A stretch of 64,000 nt of DNA from Candidatus Protochlamydia phocaeensis (GCF_001545115.1 NZ_FCNU01000011.1:248001-312000); one strand, 5' to 3'; positions 26,461-36,158 are shown, counted from the first letter of the stretch. Translations and numbers: made by a program. The notes: generated from the letters alone by a model not told the origin.

Positions 26461-27693
26461 ATGCATGCTTATCGTCCTTATCTAGAATGGATTAAAAGTC
26501 AGCAAACGTATTTACAATACCTTGTCAGGACTTGGACAGCTATTAATTCTTTTTCCACTCATTTAATTGGACTGCAAGCCATGCTAGCAGCGTTGCAGAA
26601 AGGTTTTGCCTGCTTAGAAGGGCAAGAGCGCATTATTTCCCTTCCCCAGCGCCGGTTCCTGAGGCCTGACGGGGTCTTAGCTAGCCAGCAGCTCGGTCAA
26701 GCCCTATCTATACGCAAGCGTCCAACAGCGCCAATACAAGTGCTTTTAGCCGGGCATATGGACACTGTCTATCCGCCCTCTAGCCCTTTTCAATCCATCG
26801 AGGAAAAAGATGGCCAAATATGGAACGGACCCGGATTGACAGACATGAAAGGAGGGCTTGCCATTCTCCTAATTGCCTTAGCCGCTTTAGAAAGATCTCC
26901 TTATGCAGATCAGGTCGGATGGGAAATATTAATCAATCCCGATGAGGAAATTGGATCTCCAAGTTCTGCAGGCCTATTCCAAGAAGCAGCCAAACACTAT
27001 CAGCTAGGCCTGATCTTCGAGCCTTCTTTTCCTGATGGCGCCTTTGTCAGCGAACGGAAAGGATCCGTTAATTACAGCATTGTCGTCAGAGGGCGGGCAG
27101 CGCATGCCGGCCGTGATTTTTTTTCTGGCGCAAGCGCCATTTATGCTTTATCTCAATTCATTCAAGAAGTAGAAAAATTCAACCAGCCTGGCCAAGAAAC
27201 AACCGTCAATGTTGGCCATATCGAGGGTGGCGGACCTGTCAATATTATTCCCGATTTAGCCATTTGCCGCCTAAATATGAGAAGCGCTAAGGCTGAAGAT
27301 ATTTTATCTAGTCAAAAAAAACTAGAGGCTATCGCTCATCAGTGCATGCGCAGAGAAGGCATTCAAATTGAAGTTTTTCAAGAAAACTTGCGCTTACCCA
27401 AGCCTTTTGATTCGCAGACGCAAAAGCTTTTCAATCTTTACGGTAGCTGCGCTGAAGAGCTTGGCATTCCATTTCAACTGCGCTCGACAGGAGGAGTATG
27501 CGACGGCAATACACTGGCAGGCGCCGGCTTGCCTACCTTAGATTCTATTGGGGCCAAAGGAGGCCTTATTCATACTCATGAAGAATATTTATTTCTACCA
27601 AGCTTGGTTGAACGCGCTCAATTGACGGCTCTATTCTTATTTAAGCTGGCAACGCGCGAAATGACATTTGAAAAGGAACTTTCCCATGACTGA
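26461..27693 (+). CDS. M20-family metallohydrolase, candidate N-succinylglutamate desuccinylase
   Basis: 410 aa, M20/ArgE/CPG2 fold. Likely di-zinc ligands are His in LLAGHMDTVYPP, Asp in GLTDMKGGLA, the Glu pair in INPDEEIGSPSS, Glu in GLIFEPSFPDG and His in GLIHTHEEYL. The dimerisation domain contains RGRAAHAGRDFFSGASAIYA. The family hydrolyses amide bonds of N-acyl amino acids and C-terminal glutamates. It heads an operon with AstA, AstD and AstB, where the final step needs an N-succinylglutamate hydrolase, and no AstE (M14-like) gene is present. A non-orthologous replacement of AstE is therefore proposed; acetylornithine- or peptide-type substrates are alternatives. The stop overlaps the aminotransferase start. 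Confidence 0.9.
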   Translation: MHAYRPYLEWIKSQQTYLQYLVRTWTAINSFSTHLIGLQAMLAALQKGFACLEGQERIISLPQRRFLRPDGVLASQQLGQALSIRKRPTAPIQVLLAGHMDTVYPPSSPFQSIEEKDGQIWNGPGLTDMKGGLAILLIALAALERSPYADQVGWEILINPDEEIGSPSSAGLFQEAAKHYQLGLIFEPSFPDGAFVSERKGSVNYSIVVRGRAAHAGRDFFSGASAIYALSQFIQEVEKFNQPGQETTVNVGHIEGGGPVNIIPDLAICRLNMRSAKAEDILSSQKKLEAIAHQCMRREGIQIEVFQENLRLPKPFDSQTQKLFNLYGSCAEELGIPFQLRSTGGVCDGNTLAGAGLPTLDSIGAKGGLIHTHEEYLFLPSLVERAQLTALFLFKLATREMTFEKELSHD

Positions 27694-29059
27694 TTTTCTC
27701 TTGGCTGCCGCACAATTTCGTCAAGATCCGCGCATCAAAGAAGCTAAAAAATTGTTGCTAGATGCCTTAAAGGATTATCAAGCGCCCCTAACCCATATTC
27801 GTCCCCCACAGGACACATTAAATCAATCTTACGAAGAAATGATAGCAGCCTTTAATGAAATGCGAGGAGGCAAGCTGTATTTTCCTTACATAGGCAGCGG
27901 CTTTGGTAACGGCCCTTTGGTCGAGCTGTTGGACGGCAGCGTCAAATATGACATGATCAGCGGCATTGGCTCTCATTATTGGGGGCATAGCCATCCTGAT
28001 GTCCTTTCTCACGCTATTGACGCAGCTCTAAATGATACGGTCATGCAAGGCCACCTTCAACAGAATATCGAAGCCTTCCATTTTTCGCAGCTTCTCGTCC
28101 ACGCTTCCGGACTGGATCATTGCTTTTTATCCTCTTCAGGTGCAATGGCTAATGAAAACGCCCTTAAAATCGCTTTTCAAAAGAAATTTCCCGCCAGCCG
28201 TGTTCTTGCCTTTGAAAAGTGCTTTATGGGCCGTTCGCTTGCTCTATCGCAAATTACGGATAAACCGCATTTTAGAGAAGGTTTGCCGACGACAATTGCC
28301 GTTGATTATATTCCTTTTTTTCGGGAGGAAGAACCGGAAAAAAGCACGAAGCAAGCAGTCCACACTCTCAAGCATTATCTGGCCCGCTATCCCAAGCAGC
28401 ATGCGGTCATGTGCTTTGAGCTGGTTCAAGGTGAAGGCGGCTTTTATACAGGGACCACGGATTTCTTCCGCGCTTTAATGACTGTTTTAAAAGAGCATGA
28501 GATAGCCATTTTTATCGATGAGGTGCAAACCTTTGGGCGCACGCCTCAACTTTTTGCCTATCAACACTTTCAATTAGAAGAATTTGTTGATATTGTTTCA
28601 ATCGGTAAATTATCTCAAGTTTGCGCGACTCTTTTCCGCTCAACTTTTAAGCCGAAGCCGGGCCTTCTTAGCCAAACATTTACGAGTAGCACAGCCGCCT
28701 TGCAGGTGGGACGTTTCATCGTCAATGAACTTTTGCATAAAGATTTCCTAGGCCCTAACGGCAAGATTGCCCATATGCATAGGTTATTTGTCGAACATTT
28801 TGAAAGGATTAAAAACCGCTATCCTGATCGCATCCAAGGTCCCTATGGAATAGGAGCGATGATTGCTTTTACCCCTTTTGATGGCGACAATCAACGCGTG
28901 GTTAAATTTATCCAAGACTTATTTCAGGCCGGAGTGATTAGCTTTGTAGCAGGCGGCCATCCTACGCGGGCTCGTTTTCTAATACCTATAGGTGCGATTC
29001 AGCCTTCTGATATCGAAAAAGTCATGGAATTGGTTGAAGACGTATTAAAAAAGGGATAA
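27686..29059 (+). CDS. Class III aminotransferase, candidate succinylornithine transaminase
   Basis: 457 aa from ATG 27686, chosen because AAAAGGAAC lies 6 bases upstream; a TTG at 27668 is the longer option. Class III PLP features: GIGSHYWGHSHP, SSSGAMANENALKIA (phosphate loop), FIDEVQTFGRTP (Asp278 for the pyridine nitrogen) and SIGKLSQV (Lys308 Schiff base). It is longer than AstC/ArgD (~400 aa) and divergent, with an N-terminal extension. By context it should transfer the delta-amino group of N-succinylornithine to 2-oxoglutarate. It overlaps the M20 gene by 8 bases. Lysine- or ornithine-type aminotransferase activity cannot be excluded. Confidence 0.92.
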   Translation: MTDFLLAAAQFRQDPRIKEAKKLLLDALKDYQAPLTHIRPPQDTLNQSYEEMIAAFNEMRGGKLYFPYIGSGFGNGPLVELLDGSVKYDMISGIGSHYWGHSHPDVLSHAIDAALNDTVMQGHLQQNIEAFHFSQLLVHASGLDHCFLSSSGAMANENALKIAFQKKFPASRVLAFEKCFMGRSLALSQITDKPHFREGLPTTIAVDYIPFFREEEPEKSTKQAVHTLKHYLARYPKQHAVMCFELVQGEGGFYTGTTDFFRALMTVLKEHEIAIFIDEVQTFGRTPQLFAYQHFQLEEFVDIVSIGKLSQVCATLFRSTFKPKPGLLSQTFTSSTAALQVGRFIVNELLHKDFLGPNGKIAHMHRLFVEHFERIKNRYPDRIQGPYGIGAMIAFTPFDGDNQRVVKFIQDLFQAGVISFVAGGHPTRARFLIPIGAIQPSDIEKVMELVEDVLKKG

Positions 29060-29276
29060 TTCATTTATGCCAAGGTGAATTCAAACATTAGTTTTCGGCT
29101 GCGCCAAAGCGTAGAAACGGAAAGCTCTTTTTGAGCGATGCTGCTTCTAAGAAGTTATCCCAAAACCCATTAGCGTTTTAGGACAGCTTCTAAAGCCATG
29201 TGTTCAACCGGGAGAGTTCTCGTGCTGCAAAAAATCAATTTTGACTCACTTTAGTATAGTTTAGCAGGATGTACTT
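29060..29276. other. Spacer between aminotransferase and astA
   Basis: 217 bases. Includes CCAAGGTGAATTCAAACATT and CCCATTAGCGTTTTAGGACA, fragments of the dispersed repeat family. It may interrupt or attenuate the operon; a separate promoter for astA is possible. Confidence 0.4.
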
Positions 29277-30290
29277 ATGATTGTTGTTCGCCCCATTACA
29301 CGAAAAGACCAACAAATTTTTGCTGAATTTTCGTTTGAGTCTTTGCTGGGTATGACAAATCTTCCCCGAGACCGAGAAAAGCTTCAAGACAAAATTATTC
29401 TCTCTGAATCTTCTTTCCGGCAGCAAATAGAAAAGCCCGGCTTGGAAGAGTATTATTTTGTCTTAGAAGATTTAACAACGGGGCGTATCGGGGGAACGTG
29501 CGGGATTCTGGCAGAAAATAGCATTAGCCGCTCTTATTTCTATCGAATTGAATCCTTGCTTACGAACGCCAAGCATATTTCTGCTCCAAAAGAATTGAGC
29601 GTTTTAAAAGTTATCTCAAGCAATTCCAATGCATCAGAAGTCTGCTCGCTTTATCTCCAACCCACATTCAGACATAGCGGCCAAGGACGCCTGCTCTCTT
29701 TAAGCCGATTTCTTTTTATTGCCGCCCATCGACAGCGATTTGAAAAGAAAATTTTTGCAGAGTTAAGAGGATATATTGATCAAAGGCAAATTTCTCCTTT
29801 TTGGGAAGCCGTGGGCAAGCATTTTTGCAATCTTTCTTTTGTGGAGCTTATGGCCCAATTGGATCAAGACCGGACATTTATTTCAGAGATTTTGCCGAAA
29901 TTTCCTATTTATATTTCCTTGCTTCCCAAAGAAGCTCAAGAGGTCATCGGGAAGACCCATGATAGTACAAAGCCGGCTTTGCATATGCTTTTGCAGGAAG
30001 GATTTGCCTTTAATCAAGAGATTGATATTTTTGACGCAGGCCCTTTGCTGGCGGCTTCAACGTCTAATATCAGAACGATTAAAAATAGCGCGGTCATAAA
30101 AGTTCAGATCACTCCGGATATGTTGCCAGAGGAAACGGAATATATCTTATCTAATGATCGATTAGATTTCAGGGCCTGTTTTGGAAGACTCCAGTTTATT
30201 TCTAAAACAACGGCTTTAATAAATGATAATGTTGCTGATGCCTTACTTGTCAAACATGGCGATAACATACGCTATGTGACAATTCATTAA
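29277..30290 (+). CDS. astA: Arginine N-succinyltransferase
   Basis: First enzyme of the AST pathway: arginine plus succinyl-CoA gives N2-succinylarginine. 337 aa, the usual ~340. Diagnostic stretches align with E. coli AstA from memory: VRPITRKDQQIF at the start, YYFVLEDLTTGRIGGTCGI, ASEVCSLYLQPTFRHSGQGR, LLSLSRFLFIAAHR, FAELRGYIDQRQISPFWEAV and IDIFDAGPLL. The fold is GNAT-like. Starts at ATG 29277 with an AGGATG site. It lies 25 bases before astD. Rare in obligate intracellular bacteria, it implies use of host arginine as a nitrogen and carbon source. Confidence 0.95.
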   Translation: MIVVRPITRKDQQIFAEFSFESLLGMTNLPRDREKLQDKIILSESSFRQQIEKPGLEEYYFVLEDLTTGRIGGTCGILAENSISRSYFYRIESLLTNAKHISAPKELSVLKVISSNSNASEVCSLYLQPTFRHSGQGRLLSLSRFLFIAAHRQRFEKKIFAELRGYIDQRQISPFWEAVGKHFCNLSFVELMAQLDQDRTFISEILPKFPIYISLLPKEAQEVIGKTHDSTKPALHMLLQEGFAFNQEIDIFDAGPLLAASTSNIRTIKNSAVIKVQITPDMLPEETEYILSNDRLDFRACFGRLQFISKTTALINDNVADALLVKHGDNIRYVTIH

Positions 30291-30315
30291 CCCAAGAGCT
30301 TCTCCAGGGCGTGCC

Positions 30316-31800
30316 ATGCAAGAACACGATAGCATTTTCACCAATAATCAATGGAAAAAAGGATTAGGCCCTCTATTTACTTCTTATAATCCAGCCACAG
30401 GAGAAATCCTCTGGCAAGGAAGAGAAGCCGATAAAGAGCAAGTAGACGAAGCCGTTCGCAATGCTCAGGCAGCCTTTCCTGATTGGTCCGGCCTGACTAT
30501 TGATGAGCGTTCCCAATACCTCGGCCACTTCGGCGAAATTCTAAAGCATCACACAATGACGATGGCCGAGATCATTTCAAAGGAAACGGGTAAGCCCTTA
30601 TGGGATTCAAAAGGCGAAGTCGCTTCCATGATTAATAAGATCGACATCTCATTAGAGGCATATGGGCGGCGCTGCGCCGGCATGATTCGCGATCAAGGTA
30701 TCGCACGCTCAATTACACGGCACCGTCCTCATGGTCCAGTAGCTGTTTTCGGCCCCTTTAATTTCCCTGGACATCTGCCAGGCGGACACATTATCCCCGC
30801 ACTCTTGGCAGGAAATACAATTATTTTTAAGCCCAGCGAGCTGACCCCGGCAGTTGCAGAAACCTTGATCTCTTTTTGGAATGACGTCGGCCTTCCCCCC
30901 GGGGTAATCAATCTCATTCAAGGCGGAAAAGAAACAGGCCAAGCGCTCATTCACAATCCCCATATTCAAGGCCTTTTCTTTACCGGCAGCTACCAGACAG
31001 GCTTGTATCTATCCCAGCTCTTCGGCTCTTATCCCCAGAAAATCCTCGCTTTGGAAATGGGCGGCAATAATCCCCTTGTTGTCAGTCAAATCGCCAACCC
31101 TACCGCTGCTGCCTACTTGACCGTTCAATCGGCTTATTTATCTTCCGGGCAGCGCTGCACATGTGCAAGGCGTTTGATTGTCCCTGAAAGCCCAATAGGA
31201 AATGAGTTTATTTCCTCTCTGCTAGACTTGATTAATACCATTAAAGTAGGCCCTTATACCGATGTCCCGGAACCTTATATGGGACCCTTGATTTCCGAGT
31301 CTCACGCAAAGCGCATATTAGAAGCGCAAGACTTTCTTCGAGCTAAAGGCGGCAAATCTTTAATTGAAATGAAAAACTTTATTCCCGACACCGGCTTTCT
31401 GTCTCCAGGCCTGATGGATGTCACGGCCATTAAAGACCGCCCTGATGAAGAAATTTTCGGCCCTTTTTTGCAATTAATAAGGACAAAGGATTTACAAGAG
31501 GCTATTGAAGAAGCGAATCGGACAAAATTTGGATTAGCCGCCGGCATCTTCACCCAATCGCTAGAGGAATATAATCAATTTTATCGGCAAGCCCGGGCCG
31601 GGATTATTAATTGGAACATGCAGCTTACAGGAGCAAGCAGCGCCTCTCCTTTTGGCGGAATAGGCTGTAGCGGAAACCATCGCCCAAGCGCCTATTATGC
31701 GGCAGATTATTGTTCTTACCCTGTCGCCTCATTAGAGACGCCCTCTCTTAAGCTGCCAACAAATTTACTTCCAGGCATAGAACTGAAAAATGATTTTTAG
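30316..31800 (+). CDS. astD: N-succinylglutamate 5-semialdehyde dehydrogenase
   Basis: Fourth AST step: NAD-dependent oxidation of succinylglutamate semialdehyde to N-succinylglutamate. 494 aa ALDH. Strongly AstD-like features include YNPATGEILWQG, AVFGPFNFPGHLPGGHIIPA, LLAGNTIIFKPSELTP and FTGSYQTG, the catalytic Glu in LALEMGGNNPLVV, and the nucleophile Cys within SSGQRCTCARRLIVP. EEIFGPFLQL completes the ALDH motif set. It lies between astA (25 bases) and astB (15 bases). Confidence 0.96.
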   Translation: MQEHDSIFTNNQWKKGLGPLFTSYNPATGEILWQGREADKEQVDEAVRNAQAAFPDWSGLTIDERSQYLGHFGEILKHHTMTMAEIISKETGKPLWDSKGEVASMINKIDISLEAYGRRCAGMIRDQGIARSITRHRPHGPVAVFGPFNFPGHLPGGHIIPALLAGNTIIFKPSELTPAVAETLISFWNDVGLPPGVINLIQGGKETGQALIHNPHIQGLFFTGSYQTGLYLSQLFGSYPQKILALEMGGNNPLVVSQIANPTAAAYLTVQSAYLSSGQRCTCARRLIVPESPIGNEFISSLLDLINTIKVGPYTDVPEPYMGPLISESHAKRILEAQDFLRAKGGKSLIEMKNFIPDTGFLSPGLMDVTAIKDRPDEEIFGPFLQLIRTKDLQEAIEEANRTKFGLAAGIFTQSLEEYNQFYRQARAGIINWNMQLTGASSASPFGGIGCSGNHRPSAYYAADYCSYPVASLETPSLKLPTNLLPGIELKNDF

Positions 31801-31815
31801 CAAAAGGCGCGTTTC

Positions 31816-33198
31816 ATGTTAGATCAAGCTGAAGAAATCAATTTTGATGGCCTTGTCGGCCCCACGCATAATTATAGTGGACTTTCATACGGAAATATCG
31901 CTTCCATGGAGCATGGCAAGCTAATTTCCAACCCAAAAAAAGCAGCCTTGCAGGGGCTTGCTAAAATGTATAAACTTTTTTCGTTGGGAATCAAACAAGC
32001 CGTTCTTCCCCCACAAGAGCGTCCCTTTATTCCCGTCTTGCGTTCCTTGGGCTACGATGGAGCTGAGGATCAAATAATCAGGCAAGTGGGGAAGGATTCC
32101 CCCTCACTGCTGATGTCTTGCAGCTCAGCTGCTTCAATGTGGGCGGCGAATGCAGCGACAATCAGTCCTTCGCTTGATTCGCAAGACCATAAAGTGCATT
32201 TTACCCCGGCCAATTTGATGAGCAAATTCCATCGCTCGTTTGAAGCCCCTGCAACCTCTCTGGTCTTGCGCCGTATTTTTGACAATCCCACTTATTTTGC
32301 GCACCATTATCCCCTCCCTACTCATCCAGATTTTGCCGATGAAGGCGCAGCCAATCATACACGCTTATGCCAGCGCTATGACCAGCCAGGCATTCAACTG
32401 TTTGTTTTCGGACGTAGAATCAATCAAAATCCCGATCAACTTCCCAAGCGGTTTCCAGCTCGGCAGACAGACGAGGCATCAAAAGCCGTTGCCCGCCTCC
32501 ACCGCCTCTCTCCCAAGCAAGTCATTTTTGCTCAACAGAGCCCCGAAGCCATCGATGCCGGAGTATTTCATAACGATGTCGTTGCTGTGGGCAATCAAAA
32601 TGTGTTTTTCTATCACGAACAAGCCTATATAGACACTCCGCAAGTCATTGAAAAGATGAGAATAGCCTTTATTGAGCAGTGCCAAACCAATCCTCATCTG
32701 ATTATGGTGCCTGCCAAGCAAGTCCCGCTTCAAGAAGCTGTTAAAACCTATTTATTTAATTCGCAACTCGTCACCCTTCCGGACCAAACAATGGCTTTAA
32801 TTGCCCCTCAAGAATGTCAGGAATCTCAGATCGTCAGCCGGTTCCTGCAAGAGCTGCTCGCACGCGGCGATCACCCCATAAAGCAGGTGATTCATCAAGA
32901 TGTCCGAGAGAGCATGCAAAATGGAGGGGGCCCTGCCTGCCTACGCTTGCGCGTAGTTTTAATGCCCAAAGAAAAAGCTGCCATGAATCCATCCGTTTTG
33001 CTGACCGAAGAGCTTTACCAGCAGCTAACAAAATGGGTTGAAAAACACTATAGGGATCATTTGACCCCTCAAGATTTAGCGGATCCTAAATTATTAATCG
33101 AAGGACGGCATGCATTGGATGAACTGACCCAAATCTTACAGCTGGGCCCGCTTTATCCCTTTCAGATGCAGCGCATTATGCCGATCCCTCATAGGTAA
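31816..33198 (+). CDS. astB: N-succinylarginine dihydrolase
   Basis: Second AST step: N2-succinylarginine to N2-succinylornithine, 2 NH3 and CO2. 460 aa, slightly longer than the ~445 of E. coli. It belongs to the amidinotransferase/pentein superfamily. Family stretches include NFDGLVGPTHNYSGLSYGN, MWAANAATISPSLD, HFTPANLMSKFHRS, DEGAANHTRL, FHNDVVAVGNQNVFFYHE and MQNGGGPACLRLRV. The last contains the region of the catalytic Cys. Starts 15 bases after the astD stop with AAAAGGCGCG upstream. Release of ammonia suggests a nitrogen-salvage or pH role as well as carbon use. Confidence 0.96.
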   Translation: MLDQAEEINFDGLVGPTHNYSGLSYGNIASMEHGKLISNPKKAALQGLAKMYKLFSLGIKQAVLPPQERPFIPVLRSLGYDGAEDQIIRQVGKDSPSLLMSCSSAASMWAANAATISPSLDSQDHKVHFTPANLMSKFHRSFEAPATSLVLRRIFDNPTYFAHHYPLPTHPDFADEGAANHTRLCQRYDQPGIQLFVFGRRINQNPDQLPKRFPARQTDEASKAVARLHRLSPKQVIFAQQSPEAIDAGVFHNDVVAVGNQNVFFYHEQAYIDTPQVIEKMRIAFIEQCQTNPHLIMVPAKQVPLQEAVKTYLFNSQLVTLPDQTMALIAPQECQESQIVSRFLQELLARGDHPIKQVIHQDVRESMQNGGGPACLRLRVVLMPKEKAAMNPSVLLTEELYQQLTKWVEKHYRDHLTPQDLADPKLLIEGRHALDELTQILQLGPLYPFQMQRIMPIPHR

Positions 33199-33231
33199 GC
33201 CCTCTCTTTTATTCTTAGCAAAGAGATCGTT

Positions 33232-36108
33232 ATGAGAAGCATTCAAGAAGAACTTAAGGATAACATTGAAGGACAAGTTTACTTTGATCCTACTACCCGT
33301 CACATTTACAGCGTGGATGCTTCTATTTTTGAGGTTCAACCCCTGGGCGTCGTCATCCCTAAATCCAAGCTAGATCTCTTAAGAGCCGTTGAGATAGCAA
33401 ATCACTACAAGGTTCCCCTAACAGCTAGAGGAGCTGCAACGGGGATTACAGGCGGCTGCTTAGGGCGAGGATTGATCATTGATACGTCTAAATATCTCAA
33501 CCGCATTCTAACCATCGATATTCAAAATGGATATACCGTATGCGAGCCCGGCGTTGTTCAAGATGACCTCAATAAGCAGCTGTCTCCCTATGGCTATCGA
33601 CTAGGGCCTGATACATCGACAGGCAATCGGGCCACTTTAGGAGGCATGCTTGCTAACAATGCAGCGGGATCCCGTTCTTTGCGGTATGGCAGAATGGTCG
33701 ATCATGTCAAAGAAGCCGAAGTGATTTTAGCCAATGGAGAAATCTTGCTATTCGGAGCGCTTTCCGAAGAAAAATTAAAGCAAAAAATGTCTCTTAAAAC
33801 AACAGAAGGCCATATCTATAGAGAGATTATACGCATCCGAGATACGTATCGAGATGAAATTGAAAAACGCTTTCCCCGTATCCCTAGACGAGTATCCGGG
33901 TATAATTTAGATGAGCTTATCAAAGATGAACCGATTAATATAGCCAAGCTGATCACAGGATCGGAAGGCACGCTAGGCATTGCGACGGAAATCACAATGA
34001 ATATCGCGCCCAAGCCCAAATCAACAGGCATGTGCCTTCTTTTTTTTCAGGACATGATTGAAGCCTTGCGCCATATCCCCGCCTTACTCGCCTATTCGCC
34101 TATTGCATTGGAAATGATCGACGATCAAATCATCGAGCTAGGCAGAGCCTCCCCTTCGCTTCGTGGCCAATTGGACTGGCTATCGGGAAATCCCAAAGCC
34201 CTTCTCATTGTAGAAATTGACGGAGAGGATCGCCAAGAGTTAGAAGAAAAAATGCGCGCCCTTTTGACTGACTTGCGGCAAAACCAAATTGGCTACGATC
34301 CGATTGCTTTGTTTGATCGCCAAAAAATGGCCAAGGTATGGAACTTGCGCAAATCTGGTTTAGGCATTCTACTCTCTAAGCGCTCTTTTAGCCGTGCCAT
34401 TGCCTTTATAGAAGATATTTCTGTCGATCCCCATCAGCTAGCCCCATTCATGGAGCGTTTCTGCGCTTATCTGTCTAGCAAAGGCAAATCTGCCGGCATT
34501 TATGGGCATGTCGGCTCCGGATGTATGCATGTGCGGCCTTATATTAATTTACGTTCTCCTGAAGAATTGGCGCTTATGCGCGAAATGATGATTGATGTGT
34601 CTTCTTTATTGCTGGAATATGGGGGATCGTTAAGCGGAGAGCATGGAGATGGATTGATTCGCTCTTGGCTGAATCCAAAGATGTTCGGCGAAAAGCTCAT
34701 TCAAGCTTTTATTGAGCTAAAGCGCGCTTTCGATCCTGACGATCTAATGAATCCTGGAAAAATCATTGCCTTTTCTAGCGATTTTGAAGAGCTTCGCTCT
34801 CATCCGAGCGAGATTTTAAAAGACCCTCAGACCTTTCTAAACTTTAACAAAGAAGGCGGATTTATCTTAGCAGCCGACCTTTGCAATGGAAATGGACTCT
34901 GCCGTAAAAAAGAAAAGATCATGTGCCCGTCTTTTCAGGCCACTAACGAGGAATTTCATTCAACGCGAGCGCGAGCACAATCCCTACGCTCTATCATTCA
35001 TGGACGCATGCCCCTGGAAGCCTTCACTAGCCAAGGCCTTTACGACGTAATGGATTTATGCCTCTTATGCAAGGGATGCAAAACCGAATGTCCTTCCCAA
35101 GTGGACATGGCAAAGATGAAATCAGAATTCCTCTACCATTACCAAGAAACCCATGGCTATTCGCTGCGAAGCCGCCTTTTCGCGTCCATTGGACAATTGA
35201 ATCGATGGATGTCCCCTTTAGCTGACTTTTTTAATCTTCTCCATCGGCAGCCATGGACCAAGAAAGCTCTAGAGCGCTTAGGAATGACTTCCCACCGCAA
35301 TCTGCCGCTACTGGCTAGCCAGCGCTTTTCTACTTGGTATTCTAATTTTTTGCAGCCCAGCCATTTAAATAAAAGCGTGCTTCTTCTCAATGATACCTTC
35401 AATGAATTCAACCATCCGCATATCGGACAAGCTGCCGTTCATTTGCTAAATGCCCTGGGCTATAAAGTCATTGTTCCTTCTTGGAGCTGCTGCGGCCGGC
35501 CCGCTCTTTCAAAAGGATTGCTTAAGCAAGCCCGCAAGCAGGCGCGAAAGCTGCTTTCTACCCTTGCAGCCTCCTTGGCAAAAGGAGCCCTCATCATCGG
35601 ACTTGAGCCCAGCTGCATTTTGACCATCAAAGACGACTACCTAGGGCTAATCGATCCGAATGATCCTCTTTACCCTGCCATCGAATTGATAACTTCCCGT
35701 TGTTTGACATTGGATGAATTCTTATTGAAACATGTGCAGGATGGAACTTATCCTCTTCCCTTTCCCAACAAAGAGCGGTTAATCAAAGTCCATGGCCATT
35801 GCTATCAAAAAGCCTTAGTAGGAATGGCCCCAACTTTGGACCTGCTTAGATCCATCCCGGGGTTTTATGTATCTGAAATCCCTTCCGGTTGCTGTGGAAT
35901 GGCCGGTTCATTCGGCTATGAAAGCGAACACTATGACATTTCCATGAAAATCGGCGAACTGCAGCTATTTCCCCATATACGAAAGAGCATGCCGGACACC
36001 TGGATCATCGCCAACGGCACTTCTTGCCGGCACCAAATTCAAGATGGCACCGGCCGACAAGCCCTGCACTTGGCAGAAGCCCTCTATCTGCATTTAAAGG
36101 ACCAATAA
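33232..36108 (+). CDS. FAD-linked oxidoreductase with Fe-S and CCG domains (YdiJ / D-2-hydroxyglutarate dehydrogenase-like)
   Basis: 958 aa. An FAD-binding PCMH domain (about 1-260) with LTARGAATGITGGCLG and GGMLANNAAGSRSLRYG is followed by a C-terminal FAD-oxidase domain with GHVGSGCMHVRPYIN and GSLSGEHGDGLIRS. At about 540-630 is a ferredoxin-like segment: a partial cluster motif (Cys residues in DLCNGNGLCRKKEKIMCPS) and LCLLCKGCKTECPS. The end carries two CCG-type motifs (SWSCCGRPALSKG, PSGCCGMAGSFGYE). This architecture matches YdiJ, a D-2-hydroxyglutarate dehydrogenase; D-lactate is an alternative substrate. It starts 33 bases after astB, probably the last gene of the operon. Its 2-oxoglutarate product would feed the aminotransferase. 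Confidence 0.92.
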   Translation: MRSIQEELKDNIEGQVYFDPTTRHIYSVDASIFEVQPLGVVIPKSKLDLLRAVEIANHYKVPLTARGAATGITGGCLGRGLIIDTSKYLNRILTIDIQNGYTVCEPGVVQDDLNKQLSPYGYRLGPDTSTGNRATLGGMLANNAAGSRSLRYGRMVDHVKEAEVILANGEILLFGALSEEKLKQKMSLKTTEGHIYREIIRIRDTYRDEIEKRFPRIPRRVSGYNLDELIKDEPINIAKLITGSEGTLGIATEITMNIAPKPKSTGMCLLFFQDMIEALRHIPALLAYSPIALEMIDDQIIELGRASPSLRGQLDWLSGNPKALLIVEIDGEDRQELEEKMRALLTDLRQNQIGYDPIALFDRQKMAKVWNLRKSGLGILLSKRSFSRAIAFIEDISVDPHQLAPFMERFCAYLSSKGKSAGIYGHVGSGCMHVRPYINLRSPEELALMREMMIDVSSLLLEYGGSLSGEHGDGLIRSWLNPKMFGEKLIQAFIELKRAFDPDDLMNPGKIIAFSSDFEELRSHPSEILKDPQTFLNFNKEGGFILAADLCNGNGLCRKKEKIMCPSFQATNEEFHSTRARAQSLRSIIHGRMPLEAFTSQGLYDVMDLCLLCKGCKTECPSQVDMAKMKSEFLYHYQETHGYSLRSRLFASIGQLNRWMSPLADFFNLLHRQPWTKKALERLGMTSHRNLPLLASQRFSTWYSNFLQPSHLNKSVLLLNDTFNEFNHPHIGQAAVHLLNALGYKVIVPSWSCCGRPALSKGLLKQARKQARKLLSTLAASLAKGALIIGLEPSCILTIKDDYLGLIDPNDPLYPAIELITSRCLTLDEFLLKHVQDGTYPLPFPNKERLIKVHGHCYQKALVGMAPTLDLLRSIPGFYVSEIPSGCCGMAGSFGYESEHYDISMKIGELQLFPHIRKSMPDTWIIANGTSCRHQIQDGTGRQALHLAEALYLHLKDQ

Positions 36109-36146
36109 ATCTCTTACGCCAATTATCTAGCCAGGCTTAAGAGATT
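36108..36146. terminator. Hairpin between convergent genes
   Basis: 9-bp inverted repeat AATCTCTTA / TAAGAGATT, with the stop codon of the dehydrogenase at its left edge. The T-run is weak on both sides, so termination is only suggested. It lies between the AST-type operon and the convergent F-box gene. Confidence 0.35.
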
Positions 36147-36158
36147 GCCTCAACAAGT

